From contig JAAEOK010000077.1 of assembly GCA_024244705.1 (NCBI GenBank), positions 62,001 through 126,000 on the forward strand: DNA of 64,000 nucleotides. Reading direction: 5' to 3'. The stretch's first letter is position 1. Every line of letters starts with the position of its first letter. The notes below the pieces were generated by a model, which worked only from the letters and a program-made list of their open reading frames with translations, did not search any database and had not been told where the DNA came from. The stretch comes from Alphaproteobacteria bacterium. Its GTDB lineage: Bacteria; Pseudomonadota; Alphaproteobacteria; JAAEOK01. Below are positions 8,316 through 18,166 of this stretch, one piece after another. The translations under genes and the position numbers were made by a program.

Positions 8316-9383
8316 TCAAGCCGCGGGATCCCGACGCGGCATCAACACCGTATAGTCCAAATCGAGCAAGATCGCGGGGTCTTCGGTTGGCCCCGGATCG
8401 CGGCCCGGGAAATCCGTGCATGGGAGATCCTTGGTTGCGACGGTCCGCAGCCGCAGGGCGCCGAACCCGGGGGCCTGCTGCACCTCGAACCGGTCCACCA
8501 CCTCGCTCCACGCATACACGGTGTCGCCGGCAAAGGCCGGATTGAGATGACGGCCGCCGTTGAGGGCCGCCACCTTGAACGCATTGGCGAGGCCATTCAC
8601 GCTGAGCGCGCGGGCGAGACTGATGATGTGCCCGCCATAGACGATGCGGCGGCCGAACCGGCCGTTGCGTTCGGCATGTTGATTGAAATGCACTTTCGCC
8701 GTGTTCTGGTAGAGTCGGGTTGCAAGCATGTGATCGGCCTCTTCGATTGTCATGCCGTCGACATGATCGATGCGCTCGCCCGCTTGGTAGTCATCCCACA
8801 AATAGGGACTGCCGCTGTCGGCAACGTCGTAGGAGTCGGCGCCGAGGCCGGCGGGTATCACGATATCCTGCGCCGATGCCGCCGTCGGCAATTCCGGAAC
8901 CTCCGACGCGGGCGCCGGCGCATCCGGGTCGCGCTTGCGAACCATCACCCAGCGAACGTAGTCGAGGACGGTTTCGCCGCGCTGGTTGCGGCCATTCGAA
9001 TGCGCGTAAACGACCCCCGTCTTGCGGTTGGAATTCTCCCTCAGGCCGACAATGGTGGAGGCCGCGGACAGAGTATCGCCGGGATAGACCGGGGCGCCGA
9101 AACGCCCCGCCGCATAGCCGAGATTGGCCACCGCGTTGAGTGATATATCGGGCACCGTCTTGCCGAACACGATGTGAAACACGAGCAAATCGTCGAGCGG
9201 CGCCCGGTCCAGCCCGAGGGTGCGGGCGAACTCGTCGCTGGAGGGAAGCGCGAAGCGGTTGCCGTAAAGCGCGGTGTAGAGCGCGGCGTCACCGGTGGTT
9301 ACCGTGCGTGGGGTGGCATGGCGAATCTCCTGGGCGAGGCGAAAATCTTCGAAAAAGTTGCCCCGGTTGGTCTTTTCGCTCAT
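8316..9383 (-). CDS. mch: mesaconyl-CoA hydratase (beta-methylmalyl-CoA dehydratase), tandem MaoC domains
   Basis: A 355-residue enzyme of the ethylmalonyl-CoA pathway that interconverts mesaconyl-C1-CoA and beta-methylmalyl-CoA. Its N-terminus (KTNRGNFFEDFRLAQEIRHA) and the block HIVFGKTVPDISLNAVANLG closely resemble characterised Mch from Rhodobacter sphaeroides. Two hot-dog domains of the MaoC type are present, about residues 1-160 and 190-345; the second keeps VYGGHIISLARALS. The ATG overlaps the stop of the upstream CitE-family gene (ATGA), so the two are translationally coupled. It ends tail-to-tail with the candidate RNA at 7446-8235. Confidence 0.92.
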   Translation of the reverse strand: MSEKTNRGNFFEDFRLAQEIRHATPRTVTTGDAALYTALYGNRFALPSSDEFARTLGLDRAPLDDLLVFHIVFGKTVPDISLNAVANLGYAAGRFGAPVYPGDTLSAASTIVGLRENSNRKTGVVYAHSNGRNQRGETVLDYVRWVMVRKRDPDAPAPASEVPELPTAASAQDIVIPAGLGADSYDVADSGSPYLWDDYQAGERIDHVDGMTIEEADHMLATRLYQNTAKVHFNQHAERNGRFGRRIVYGGHIISLARALSVNGLANAFKVAALNGGRHLNPAFAGDTVYAWSEVVDRFEVQQAPGFGALRLRTVATKDLPCTDFPGRDPGPTEDPAILLDLDYTVLMPRRDPAA

Positions 9384-10264
9384 TCGGCGGCGTCTTTCGA
9401 AAGCGCTTCGATGGCCTCGGCTAGCTTGACCAATCGCCGAGCGTTCTCGACGTGGAGGTTCTCGATCAATTTTCCTTCGACGACGACCACGCCTTTTCCG
9501 GCGGCGGCGGCTTCCGCATGAGCTTCAATGATGCGACGGGAAAACGCGACCTCTTCCTGCGACGGTGCGAAAACCTCGTTCGCGACTGCAATCGTCTTCG
9601 GGTGAATCAAGGTCTTGCCATCGAATCCGAGTTCCAAGCCTTGCCGGCAAGACTCGGCGAAGCCTTCATCGTCGTTGAGATCGAGGTGAACGCCATCGAC
9701 GATGGCTCGGCCATAGGCCCGCGCCGCCAGTAGGCATAAGCCGAGGCTGGTCAACATCGGCAAGCGGTCGCGGGTATGGCTAGCGTGCAGGTCTTTGGCC
9801 AGGTCCGACGTTCCCATGACGAGACAGGAAATGCGTTCGCTCGCCGCCGCGATTTCTTCGGCATGAAGCGTGCCGCGGGGCGTTTCCATCATGCACCAGA
9901 TGTTCATGTGCTCTGGCGCGCCATGGCTCCGCATCAGGGACTCGACCTCCTCGACCATGGTGTTGGTTTCGACTTTCGGCACCAGAATGGCATCGGCTTG
10001 GGAACCCGCGGCGGCGATCAGATCCTCCCGTCCCCATTCGGAATCGAGGCCGTTGATGCGAATCGCGAGTTCTCTTCCGCCGTAGCCACCGGCGTCGACG
10101 GCGTCGACCACCTGCTGGCGCGCAATTTCCTTGGCATCGGGCGCGACCGCGTCCTCGAGGTCCAAGATCAGCGCATCGGCCGGAAGGGTTCGTCCTTTCT
10201 CGAGCGCGCGGGCGTTCGAGCCCGGCATGTAAAGAACACTGCGCCGCGGTCTTGTGGTCGCCAT
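9380..10264 (-). CDS. CitE/HpcH-family malyl-CoA lyase or thioesterase
   Basis: A 294-residue TIM-barrel protein of the CitE family. The opening RRSVLYMPGSNARALEKG, the metal site LILDLEDAVAPDAKE, LVPKVETNTMVEEVE and GFDGKTLIHPKTIAVANEVF are all family features. In the ethylmalonyl-CoA pathway such enzymes cleave malyl-CoA or beta-methylmalyl-CoA (Mcl1) or hydrolyse malyl-CoA (Mcl2). The sequence looks to me closer to the Mcl2 thioesterase type, but the assignment between these is open. It is the first gene of a two-gene operon with mch, which supports a role in that pathway. A GGGGGA element precedes the ATG. Confidence 0.83.
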   Translation of the reverse strand: MATTRPRRSVLYMPGSNARALEKGRTLPADALILDLEDAVAPDAKEIARQQVVDAVDAGGYGGRELAIRINGLDSEWGREDLIAAAGSQADAILVPKVETNTMVEEVESLMRSHGAPEHMNIWCMMETPRGTLHAEEIAAASERISCLVMGTSDLAKDLHASHTRDRLPMLTSLGLCLLAARAYGRAIVDGVHLDLNDDEGFAESCRQGLELGFDGKTLIHPKTIAVANEVFAPSQEEVAFSRRIIEAHAEAAAAGKGVVVVEGKLIENLHVENARRLVKLAEAIEALSKDAAE

Positions 10265-10447
10265 ATTTTCTCGTCCCCCTTATGATTCAAGCCGCGCACA
10301 CTATAGGCGCGGGCCCGAGCCTGGCAAGACCTCGACAAGGTGTCGTCGGTGCCGCGCGGCGGACACCCGTTGACGCATCGACGGCGCTGTTGGCGGTCGA
10401 TGGATTGTATGCCACCGTGAACGCCGCCAACACATGATCGGCGGACC

Positions 10448-11290
10448 ATGAATATTCTGTCCATCCAGTCATCGGTTGTTTACGGCCATGTTGGCAACAG
10501 CGCGGCGGCCTTCGCGCTGCAGGCCCTCGGCCACGAGGTGTGGCCGCTGAACACCGTGGAGTTCAGCAACCACCCAGGGCGTGGCGCACGGACGGGCCGA
10601 ATCAACGATTCCGGCCACCTGCGCGACCTGCTCGACGGGCTCGACCGCCTGGGCGTCCTCGGCGATTGCAATGCGATATTGAGCGGGTACCTGGGCTCGG
10701 CGCAAAACGGCGCTGTCGCGCTCGAGGCGGTTGCACGGGTTCGGGCCGCGCGAAGCAATGCAGTCTATTGTTGCGATCCGGTCATGGGCAACGAAAAGAA
10801 GGGCCTGTTCGTGACCCCGGATGTCGCGGAATTCATTCGCAACCGGGCGGCCGCCGAGGCGGACATCTTGGTGCCCAACCGGTTCGAGCTTGGGCACTTG
10901 ACCGGCCGCGACATCGGCGGCGTAGCCGATGCGTGCGCCGCGGCCATGTCGCTGGCCGAGCAGGGCCCCGAAATCGTGGTCGTCAAGGGCATCCGGTCCG
11001 ACGACCGCGTCGCCGCACTCGCCTGCACCGGCGGACAAACATGGCTGGTCGAGACGCCCCGCCTCGATGACGTCGCCGACGACGGTGCGGGCGATCTGTT
11101 CACCGCGATCCTGCTCGGCCGATTGCTCGGCGGCGCGAAGCCGGCGGCGGCGCTCGAACAGGCCGCAAGCTCCACCTTCGCCGTCCTCGAGGAAACCCGC
11201 ACGGTTGGGGCGGATGAGCTCGCCCTGATCGCGAACCGGACCGCCGTGACCGATCCGCAACGCCGGTTCGAGGCCGAAGCGCTAAGTTGA
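10448..11290 (+). CDS. pdxY: pyridoxal kinase
   Basis: A 280-residue ribokinase-fold kinase that phosphorylates pyridoxal for vitamin B6 salvage in the cytoplasm. The N-terminus MNILSIQSSVVYGHVGNSAA is characteristic of PdxY. CDPVMGNEKKGLFV is the conserved substrate-binding segment, and DDGAGDLFTAILLGRLLGG carries the catalytic aspartate in a variant of the GTGD anion hole. It is divergent from the CitE-family gene and converges on the TPR-glycosyltransferase, overlapping its 3' end by 9 bp. Confidence 0.9.
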   Translation: MNILSIQSSVVYGHVGNSAAAFALQALGHEVWPLNTVEFSNHPGRGARTGRINDSGHLRDLLDGLDRLGVLGDCNAILSGYLGSAQNGAVALEAVARVRAARSNAVYCCDPVMGNEKKGLFVTPDVAEFIRNRAAAEADILVPNRFELGHLTGRDIGGVADACAAAMSLAEQGPEIVVVKGIRSDDRVAALACTGGQTWLVETPRLDDVADDGAGDLFTAILLGRLLGGAKPAAALEQAASSTFAVLEETRTVGADELALIANRTAVTDPQRRFEAEALS

Positions 11291-13048
11291 GCGGCGCGCG
11301 ACCAAAGCCGTCAGATCTGCCGCGACCCGGTCGATAACCGGCCGCCAATCCCGCGCCGCCGACTGGCGGTAGAGCCGCATCGACGGATACCACGGCGAAT
11401 CCGGACGGTCGAGCAGCCAGCGCCAGTCGGGCACATGGGACAGCAGCGTCCAGGTCGGAAGCGCCAGGGCACCGGCGAGATGCGCCGTCGCGGTGTCGAC
11501 GGTAATGATGAGATCGAGGTTCGCCATCGCGGCCGCCGTCTCCTCGAAGGGGCGGAGGTCATCGCCAAAAGAAACAAGTTCCAACTCGCGCGGCGGCTCC
11601 TGCGCCGCCGCCTCGCCGACCTGAAGCCCATAGAACGCAACGCCGGGAATGTTTCCGAGCGGCGCGAATTGCGCAAGGCGGATCGACCGGATGCGGTCAT
11701 TGGGGTTCCTCGGATTGCCCGCCCAGGCCAATCCGACACGCAGCGGTCCCGACGAAAGGCGCTTCTCCCATGCCGCCCGTCGTGACTCTTCCGGATGGAG
11801 ATAGGGGACCGCGTTCGGAATGGTTTCCTCGGTCGTGCCAAATATGAATGGCAGGCTGAGCAGCGAGATATGAAAGTCATGCTCGGGATAGGGGAGATCG
11901 GGGGAAAAGGTCTTGGCGACGATCTCGTCCCATCCGGCCGCACCCTCCAACAATGGCAACAATTCGCGCTCGCATTCGAAAACGATGCGACCGCCGCGTT
12001 CCTTGACCATCGGCAGATAGCGGATCAATTGCAGGATGTCTCCCATGCCTTGCTCGGTATGGACCAGGAGGCGCTCGCCGGAAAGGCGGCGACCATCCCA
12101 CGCCGGCCGTTCGAACGGTCCGCGAACGCGTTCCTGGCTGATCAGGTCATCCTTGACGCGCCATTCAAACTCCTGCCAGCCGACGGCGAAACGGCCGAGC
12201 CTCAACAGGCATTGCGCCTTGTCGACATGCGCCTTGACGTTGTTCGGCGCGGTGCCAATTACTTGGTCATAGCACTCGATTGCATCATCGAAGCGCGCCG
12301 CGGCGACATAGGCCATGGCGAGGTCCCGCCGCGCCGGGACGGACGACTCATCGACGGCGAGCGCCTGCTTCAAAACGCCGATCGCTTCTTGCGGTCGGTC
12401 GGACCGGATCAGTGCATGTCCGAGCGCCTTGAGGTTCTCGCCGTTGCCGGGCTGGAGCGTGCAGGCTTGGCGAAAATGCACAACCGCCTGCTCAAATTTA
12501 TTCTGCGCATGCCATCCGAAGCCGTCCCAATAGGCGGCCCGGCCCGCGTCGCCGCGGCCGCGGCTCATGTCGGCCAAAGCAAAATAGGCCGGGGCGAATT
12601 TCGGATGCTTTCGAATGGCGCGCCTGAGCAGGGCCTCCGCCTCATCGCCACGCCCATCATCGAGTACCAGCTTGCCGAGATTGAGCAACGCCTGGGCGAA
12701 GTTGGGTGCAACGGCGAGCGCGCCACGAAACGCGGCTTCGGCGGCGGAGCGATCATTCCGCCGCGTCTCGATAAGCCCGCTGGTGTTCAGATACGCCGCG
12801 TTCTTCGGCTCGACATCGAGCGCGCGCGTGATCAAACCGGCTGCATCCTCGATTCGCCGCTGTTGCATCCGAATCAGAGCGAGGACGTGCAGGGCATCGG
12901 CGGATTCGGGATCTTCGGAGAGGATCGCCGTACAGATCGTCGCCGGCTCATCGAGGCGGCCAATTTGATGCAACCGCTGGGCCTCGCGAAGGCGGTCCTC
13001 AAAGTCGCCGGTCCCAGAACCGGTCGCCGGGGCCACCCTACCACTCAT
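11282..13048 (-). CDS. TPR-repeat glycosyltransferase-like protein
   Basis: 588 residues. The N-terminal half (about residues 15-300) consists of tetratricopeptide repeats such as PENPRNAAYLNTSGLIETRR-like helices and AVDESSVPARRDLAMAYVAA. The C-terminal half resembles GT9/GT41-like TPR glycosyltransferases: [59 protein letters not shown] and a terminal WRWLLDRPDSPWYPSMRLYR. I place the start at the ATG at 13048, whose bases overlap the upstream stop (ATGA); an in-frame start 69 nt upstream would lie inside the upstream gene. Substrate unknown; relatives often act on flagellin or surface glycans. Confidence 0.8.
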   Translation of the reverse strand: MSGRVAPATGSGTGDFEDRLREAQRLHQIGRLDEPATICTAILSEDPESADALHVLALIRMQQRRIEDAAGLITRALDVEPKNAAYLNTSGLIETRRNDRSAAEAAFRGALAVAPNFAQALLNLGKLVLDDGRGDEAEALLRRAIRKHPKFAPAYFALADMSRGRGDAGRAAYWDGFGWHAQNKFEQAVVHFRQACTLQPGNGENLKALGHALIRSDRPQEAIGVLKQALAVDESSVPARRDLAMAYVAAARFDDAIECYDQVIGTAPNNVKAHVDKAQCLLRLGRFAVGWQEFEWRVKDDLISQERVRGPFERPAWDGRRLSGERLLVHTEQGMGDILQLIRYLPMVKERGGRIVFECERELLPLLEGAAGWDEIVAKTFSPDLPYPEHDFHISLLSLPFIFGTTEETIPNAVPYLHPEESRRAAWEKRLSSGPLRVGLAWAGNPRNPNDRIRSIRLAQFAPLGNIPGVAFYGLQVGEAAAQEPPRELELVSFGDDLRPFEETAAAMANLDLIITVDTATAHLAGALALPTWTLLSHVPDWRWLLDRPDSPWYPSMRLYRQSAARDWRPVIDRVAADLTALVARRST

Positions 13049-15048
13049 TGGGCTTGCGCCTTTGTCGCCACCCGGTCCCCCAGGGCCGACGCCACCGCAT
13101 CGACGACGGGCCCCCACGCACCCGGCCGCGGCTGGCGGAAAAGACGCATCGTTGGGTACCAGGATATACGCGAATCATCGCTACCCCAGCGCCAGTCGGC
13201 CGCGTGGGGCAGCAGGGTCCAAGCCGGCCGTGCCAACGCGCCGGCAAGATGGGCGGCCGCGGTTTCGACGGTTATGACGAGGTCGAGGTTGGCCATCACC
13301 GCCGCGGTATCGGCAAAATCGCCCAGTCGCCCACCAAGATCGATCAAATCGAACGCCGCCGAGGCAACCTGCCGCCGCGGGGCGCCGACCTGGAGGCTGA
13401 ACAACGCGACCCCGTCGATCTCACCCAACGGGGCGAGTTGCTCGATCGCAATCGAACGAAACCGGTCGACGGCGTTCTTGGGGTTTCCCGCCCAAACCAA
13501 GCCGACCTTCAGCCGACGATCGCGTACGGTTTCGGCAGGAATATCACGCCGTTGCGGGTCTGCGGTCAGATAGGGAACGTCCGCCGGTACGGTGTCGACC
13601 GTCGTCCCGAATATGCCGGGCAGGCTCATCAATGGAACATGGAGGTCATAGTCGATGGCGGGATCCGTGCCCTTGGTCGACCGGACGATCTCGGCGTCGG
13701 GAAAGGACGCCCGAAAGAGTTCAACCAGTTCCTTGCCGCACTCGACGATAATCCGCCCGCCGCGTCGCCCAATCCTAGGCAGGTAACGGGCGAATTGCAG
13801 TGCATCACCGAAGCCCTGCTCGCATAACACCAGCACCCTTTCGCCGGTCAGTCGTTCGCCCTGCCATTTCGGCCGCCGGAATGCGTGGAAACCGGAACGC
13901 GCCATCAATCCTGGCTCTTCGCATCGCCACTCATATTCGGGCCATGCCTCGGCCCACCGGCCCTGCTGCAATAGCGCCAGTCCCTTGTTGAAATGGGCCT
14001 TCGCGTTGTCCGGGTGCCGCGCCAGGAGGCGGTCGGATTCGGCGATCGATTCGGCGATTGCACCGGTCAGTCGAAGCAATTGCAATCTGCCGAGCGCCGC
14101 ATCGACATGGTTTTGATCCGCGTCGAGCGCCCGTTGATAGCAGGACAATGCCCGCTGATAATCGTGGCGCGCCTCATGGATCAGACCACTGTTGAAAAGG
14201 GTGTCCGCATGTCTCGGATCGAGTTCCAGGACACGATCATAGGACGCCAGCGCCGCATCTCCGTCGCCGGCCCGGTCGCGGGCGAGGCCAAGCCTGAAGT
14301 GACCGTCGGAGAGATCTGGCGCAATTCGAACAATTTGCTCCAAGGCATCGATGGCGCCCGTGCGGTCTCCCAGTTTTTCGCGGCAGAGACCAAGGATTCG
14401 CCACGCTTCGGCGTCGGAAGGTTCATCGCCGACGGCCGTCGCCAATATTTCGGACGCCTCAGCCCAGCGCTCATTCTGGGCCAGTGCTTCGCCCAATGCC
14501 ATTCTCAAGATGGCATTCCCAGGCTCCAGTTCCGCGGCCCGCCGATAAGCTTCGATCGTTCCTTCTCCGTCTCCATTTCGACGCGAAGCGTCGGCGCGAT
14601 GAAACCACGCCGCCACATTCTTGGGGTCGGCACGAGTCGCCCGATCAAAGAAATCGTAGGCACGCGCGAACGTACCGGCCTCTTCCGCCGCCTTGCCAAG
14701 CGCCACCAGCGCCGACGGCTCATCCGGGTCGACGCCGAGCACCTTTTCATAAACTTCCTCGGCGTCTTTGGACCGGCCAAGTAGGTTAAGGGTACGAGCC
14801 AAGGCGCCGAGGGAATGGACGTCGGCGGCGTCGCATTCGACCGCGCGCTCGAACGCCGGCAGAGCATCCGCGTGCCGGCCCTGCTTGGCCAGGGCGACAC
14901 CCAGCAAATACCATGCTCGGTCGTCCCCCGACGCCTTGTCGATGGCTTGGCGGCAAAGATCTTCCGCTTCGATCGCGCGATCCTCGCGCAAGGCGCGGGA
15001 CACGGAATCGATAAGGGATGAGGTCATCCTTCCGGTTGGCGCATTCAT
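13045..15048 (-). CDS. TPR-repeat glycosyltransferase-like protein (paralogue)
   Basis: 667 residues, a paralogue of the next gene. About ten TPR units occupy residues 10-370 (for example [20 protein letters not shown] and [20 protein letters not shown]-type helices), followed by the same transferase domain: [72 protein letters not shown]. The ATG at 15048 ([11 protein letters not shown]) overlaps the stop of the upstream remnant (ATGA) and is preferred over the in-frame ATG at 15027. The two intact copies and the remnant look like a tandem amplification in one operon. Confidence 0.8.
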   Translation of the reverse strand: MNAPTGRMTSSLIDSVSRALREDRAIEAEDLCRQAIDKASGDDRAWYLLGVALAKQGRHADALPAFERAVECDAADVHSLGALARTLNLLGRSKDAEEVYEKVLGVDPDEPSALVALGKAAEEAGTFARAYDFFDRATRADPKNVAAWFHRADASRRNGDGEGTIEAYRRAAELEPGNAILRMALGEALAQNERWAEASEILATAVGDEPSDAEAWRILGLCREKLGDRTGAIDALEQIVRIAPDLSDGHFRLGLARDRAGDGDAALASYDRVLELDPRHADTLFNSGLIHEARHDYQRALSCYQRALDADQNHVDAALGRLQLLRLTGAIAESIAESDRLLARHPDNAKAHFNKGLALLQQGRWAEAWPEYEWRCEEPGLMARSGFHAFRRPKWQGERLTGERVLVLCEQGFGDALQFARYLPRIGRRGGRIIVECGKELVELFRASFPDAEIVRSTKGTDPAIDYDLHVPLMSLPGIFGTTVDTVPADVPYLTADPQRRDIPAETVRDRRLKVGLVWAGNPKNAVDRFRSIAIEQLAPLGEIDGVALFSLQVGAPRRQVASAAFDLIDLGGRLGDFADTAAVMANLDLVITVETAAAHLAGALARPAWTLLPHAADWRWGSDDSRISWYPTMRLFRQPRPGAWGPVVDAVASALGDRVATKAQAQ

Positions 15049-15464
15049 CGCACGAACGTCGACCCGCCCTCTTTGCGGCGGTACGAGGTTGACCGTTTTC
15101 GGGACCGGTCGGCAACCAGACGGCGGAGATCCTCGGCGACCCGAGCGAGGACCGTCGTCCAGTCGCCCGGCCGTGGCTGACGAAATAGCCGCATCGTTGG
15201 GTACCGGGGGAAATCGGACCGGTCGAGCATCCACCGCCAGTCCGGCACATGGCGCAGCAGAACCCATGCCGGTTTTGCGAGCGCGCCGGCGAGATGAGCG
15301 ACGGCGGCGAGCAGCGGAAACGGCTGCCATGCCTCCGGGCGATCTGCGGCGGGGATCGGCGTCATTCGCACCACGTCATCCAGACATCCGCGATCGATCG
15401 GGATCCGCATCGCCACCGCCGCGTCGCTCAGATGCCGATTAGTGGCAGGCGAATCGTCTGCCAC
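15045..15464 (-). pseudogene. C-terminal remnant of a third TPR-glycosyltransferase
   Basis: The last 90 residues of this 139-codon frame match the end of the two downstream paralogues: [43 protein letters not shown]. The TPR array and the nucleotide-sugar-binding half are missing, and the first 50 residues have no recognisable counterpart. The stop still overlaps the next start as ATGA, exactly as between the two intact copies, so a full-length third gene probably lost its front by deletion. It may still be translated from a GTG at 15464, but it could not be catalytic. Confidence 0.72.
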
Positions 15465-15756
15465 TGTCGTGCCCCATGTTGCTGCCGATTCTGGCCGCCG
15501 CCAATCTGGCCATCCACACTCACCCGTGAAGGGCGGGAGTCTAGTTGATTATGGAGCGCGACGGAACCGGCCCCGATGCCGGCGAGCCGCCTCAACCTAG
15601 CCGGCGAGGAAGCCTCGAAAACCCTGTTCAAATGCCACGCAGTGGGCTAGATCAGGACGCGGTTCTTCGTGATCGCGCGCCGGTCGAACGGTCCCTAGGC
15701 CCGACCGCGCCATTGCGTCGGCCAGGCAAGACGGCAAAGGGGGGCCGGCGAGCGGC

Positions 15757-16404
15757 ATGGACTTGGCGCTCTTTATCAAGGGGTTGATCGTCGGTTTCGT
15801 CATTGCGGCACCGGTGGGCCCGGTCAACATCCTTTGTATCCACCGCACCTTGACCGTCGGCCGGCGCTCGGGATTGATTTCCGGCGTCGGCGCCGCGCTC
15901 GCCGATACGTTTTTCGGCATCATCGCGGCGTTCGGCCTGACACTGATCGCCGATTTTCTCATCGCCCAGCAGTTTTGGCTGCGGACCATCGGCGGCATCA
16001 TAATCATCACCTTGGGAATACGCGCCTTGTTCTACAAGCCGAAGCCGCCGGGCAGCGTGGAACGGCGCTGGCACAAACGGATCGCCGGCGACTTCACCAG
16101 CACATTTGCGCTGACGATCACCAACCCGATCACGATTTTTTCGTTCGTCGCGATCTTCGCCACCGCCAACGCCGTGGTTCCCGAAGACGATTTGAGCGCG
16201 GCGCTTGCCCTTATCGCCGGCGTTTTTGTCGGTTCGCAAATGTGGTGGTCGACCCTGACCTTCGGCTCCGGCATGTTTCGCCACCGCCTCGACGAAGACG
16301 CGCTGCGCTGGTTGAGCCGCATTTCCGGCGCGCTGATTATCCTGTGCGGCGCGGTCGCGCTGTTGAGCGTGGTGCCGCCGTTCAACAAGATTTTCGAGTA
16401 CTGA
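15757..16404 (+). CDS. LysE-family exporter
   Basis: A 215-residue inner-membrane protein with six hydrophobic segments, matching the LysE/RhtB fold. The N-terminus KGLIVGFVIAAPVGPVNILC has the family's PxGP motif, and TFALTITNPITIFSFVAIFA contains the conserved TNP. The family exports amino acids or related solutes by proton antiport; the substrate here is unknown. It converges on asd, with 18 bp between the stops. Confidence 0.85.
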   Translation: MDLALFIKGLIVGFVIAAPVGPVNILCIHRTLTVGRRSGLISGVGAALADTFFGIIAAFGLTLIADFLIAQQFWLRTIGGIIIITLGIRALFYKPKPPGSVERRWHKRIAGDFTSTFALTITNPITIFSFVAIFATANAVVPEDDLSAALALIAGVFVGSQMWWSTLTFGSGMFRHRLDEDALRWLSRISGALIILCGAVALLSVVPPFNKIFEY

Positions 16405-16422
16405 CCACTTGGATCTGCCGTC

Positions 16423-17448
16423 TTAGGCGGCCCGCTTCATATGACCGTCGATCAAATTTTCCGCGATTTGTATCGCGTTGAGCGCCGCACCTTTGCGCAG
16501 GTTGTCGGCGCACACCCACATCGCGAGCCCGTTGGCGATGGACGGATCGCGGCGGATGCGGCTGACATAGACGGCATCCTCGCCGGTGCACTCGACCGGG
16601 GTCACATAGCCGTCGTCGGTCCGGTGATCGACGACCGCAACCCCCGGCGCGTCGCGTAGGATTTCGCGCGCCGCGTCGTCGGACAGCGGGCGCTCGAATT
16701 CGACATGGACGGCCTCGCCGTGGCCGATGAACACCGGAACCCGCACGCAGGTGGCGACGACCTCGATTTCCGGATCGAGAATCTTCCTCGTCTCTTCCCG
16801 CATTTTCCACTCTTCCTTGGTCGAGCCATCGTCCATGAAGACGTCGATATGCGGGATGGCGTTGAAGGCGATCTGCTTGGTGAATTTCTCTTTCTCGACC
16901 GGGTCGTTGACGTAGATGGCGCGGGTTTGCTGGAACAATTCGTCCATCGCCGCGTTGCCACCACCGGACACCGACTGGTAGGTCGCAACCACGATCCGCC
17001 GGATGCGGGCCACGTCATGGAGCGGCTTCAACGCCACCACCATCTGGATGGTCGAGCAATTGGGATTGGCGATGATGTTCTTCTTCGCGTATCCGGCGAT
17101 CGCCTCGGGGTTGACCTCGGGAACGACCAACGGAACCTCCGGGTCCATGCGGAACTGGGAGGTATTGTCGACTACCACGCAGCCCGATTGCGCCGCGCGC
17201 GGCGCGTGAACCGCGGAAACCTTCGCGCCAGGCGAGAACAGCCCGAGATCCCAACCCGTGAAGTCGAAGTGATCGAGCGCCTGTACTTTGAGTCGCCGGT
17301 CCTCGCCGAAACTCACTTCCTTGCCGACCGACGCCGTCGACGCCACCGCCGCAATCCTGTCGACCGGAAACTTGCGCTCGCTCAGGGTATTGAGGATTTC
17401 GAGCCCGACATTGCCGGTCGCCCCGACCACCACTACATTGTACGTCAT
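16423..17448 (-). CDS. asd: aspartate-semialdehyde dehydrogenase
   Basis: 341 residues. Reduces aspartyl phosphate to aspartate semialdehyde, the branch point to lysine/diaminopimelate, methionine and threonine. The NADP-binding start VVVVGATGNVGLEIL, the catalytic-cysteine segment IANPNCSTIQMVVALKPLHD, the block SVSGGGNAAMDEL and the C-terminal ADNLRKGAALNAIQIAENLI are all present. Length is normal. The gene sits downstream of the leu cluster on the same strand, though a small plus-strand gene lies in between. Confidence 0.96.
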   Translation of the reverse strand: MTYNVVVVGATGNVGLEILNTLSERKFPVDRIAAVASTASVGKEVSFGEDRRLKVQALDHFDFTGWDLGLFSPGAKVSAVHAPRAAQSGCVVVDNTSQFRMDPEVPLVVPEVNPEAIAGYAKKNIIANPNCSTIQMVVALKPLHDVARIRRIVVATYQSVSGGGNAAMDELFQQTRAIYVNDPVEKEKFTKQIAFNAIPHIDVFMDDGSTKEEWKMREETRKILDPEIEVVATCVRVPVFIGHGEAVHVEFERPLSDDAAREILRDAPGVAVVDHRTDDGYVTPVECTGEDAVYVSRIRRDPSIANGLAMWVCADNLRKGAALNAIQIAENLIDGHMKRAA

Positions 17449-17542
17449 ATCGCCGCTTCCGTTCGAACCATTGCGTCCCCGACCTTGCCGTCGCGGGATC
17501 GATTGAATTACGCTTTCATCACCGAGTTTTCAAGGATTGGCC

Positions 17543-17878
17543 GTGACCGGACGTTTTCAAACCTTCGCCGAGTTCTGGCCGTATTACCTCGGCGAGCATG
17601 CACGGCCGCTGACCCGCCGGCTCCACTATTTGGGCACCTCCCTCGGCATCCTGCTGTTCGTTCTGGCGCTATCGCTGGCCGAGCCGTGGCTGCTGCTCGC
17701 GGCGTTGATCGCCGGATACGGCTTCGCCTGGTTCGCACACTTCGCCGTCGAGCGGAACCGTCCGGCCACCTTCACCTATCCGCTGTGGTCTTTTGCCGGC
17801 GATTTCAAGATGTTGTGGTTGTGGCTCACCCGCCGCCTCGACCCCGAACTCGAGGCCGCCGGCGTCAAGAAGCGCTAG
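17543..17878 (+). CDS. DUF962 (Mpo1-like) small membrane protein
   Basis: 111 residues with two or three hydrophobic helices. RFQTFAEFWPYYLGEHARPL, TRRLHYLGTSLGI and YGFAWFAHFAVERNRPATF are the DUF962 signature; HxxG and HF-xE-N histidines bind metal in yeast Mpo1, a 2-hydroxy-fatty-acid dioxygenase. Bacterial members are uncharacterised. The start is the GTG at 17543, six bases after AAGGA; a TTG at 17537 would touch that ribosome site. The gene lies head-to-head with asd and tail-to-tail with a small secreted-protein gene. Confidence 0.8.
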   Translation: MTGRFQTFAEFWPYYLGEHARPLTRRLHYLGTSLGILLFVLALSLAEPWLLLAALIAGYGFAWFAHFAVERNRPATFTYPLWSFAGDFKMLWLWLTRRLDPELEAAGVKKR

Positions 17879-17933
17879 ACAGGACGCCGCGAGCGACCCG
17901 CATCGTCGCGCGGCCGAAAATATCGTCGCCGAA

Positions 17934-18110
17934 TCAGCCTTGCGGCTTGGTTTCGGTCGGCACCGGCGTCATTGGCGCGCCCGCGGTTTGCGCCGGCTTC
18001 TCGGTATGTGCGCTTTTCAGTCCGCCACAGCCCGGCCCCGCCATTGCGACGGAGGTCGTCAGCGCGACCATGGCCAAACCGCCAACCAGCGTCAGTATAA
18101 GCCTTTTCAT
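17934..18110 (-). CDS. small secreted protein of unknown function (58 aa)
   Basis: A 58-residue gene just after leuB. It starts MKRLILTLVGGLAMVALTTS and has a clear signal peptide with a likely cut after SVAMA, leaving about 34 residues (GPGCGGLKSAHTEKPAQTAG and a Thr/Pro-rich tail). There is one cysteine and no lipobox at the cut. I do not recognise a family. The signal peptide and the 56-bp spacing from leuB support a real gene, but there is no homology evidence. Confidence 0.5.
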   Translation of the reverse strand: MKRLILTLVGGLAMVALTTSVAMAGPGCGGLKSAHTEKPAQTAGAPMTPVPTETKPQG

Positions 18111-18166
18111 GGCGCTGTCCTTTTCTGCCGTGAACCGACCAAGTCTACGACCAAAACGACCTGCGC

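Noticed and set aside
11795-13573. 592-codon plus-strand frame antisense to the TPR-glycosyltransferases
   Set aside because: Shadow of the minus-strand TPR genes, which have clear repeats and transferase motifs.
15465-15756. Small gene between the TPR remnant and the LysE exporter
   Set aside because: Short frames there lack ribosome sites and family motifs, so it reads as intergenic DNA.
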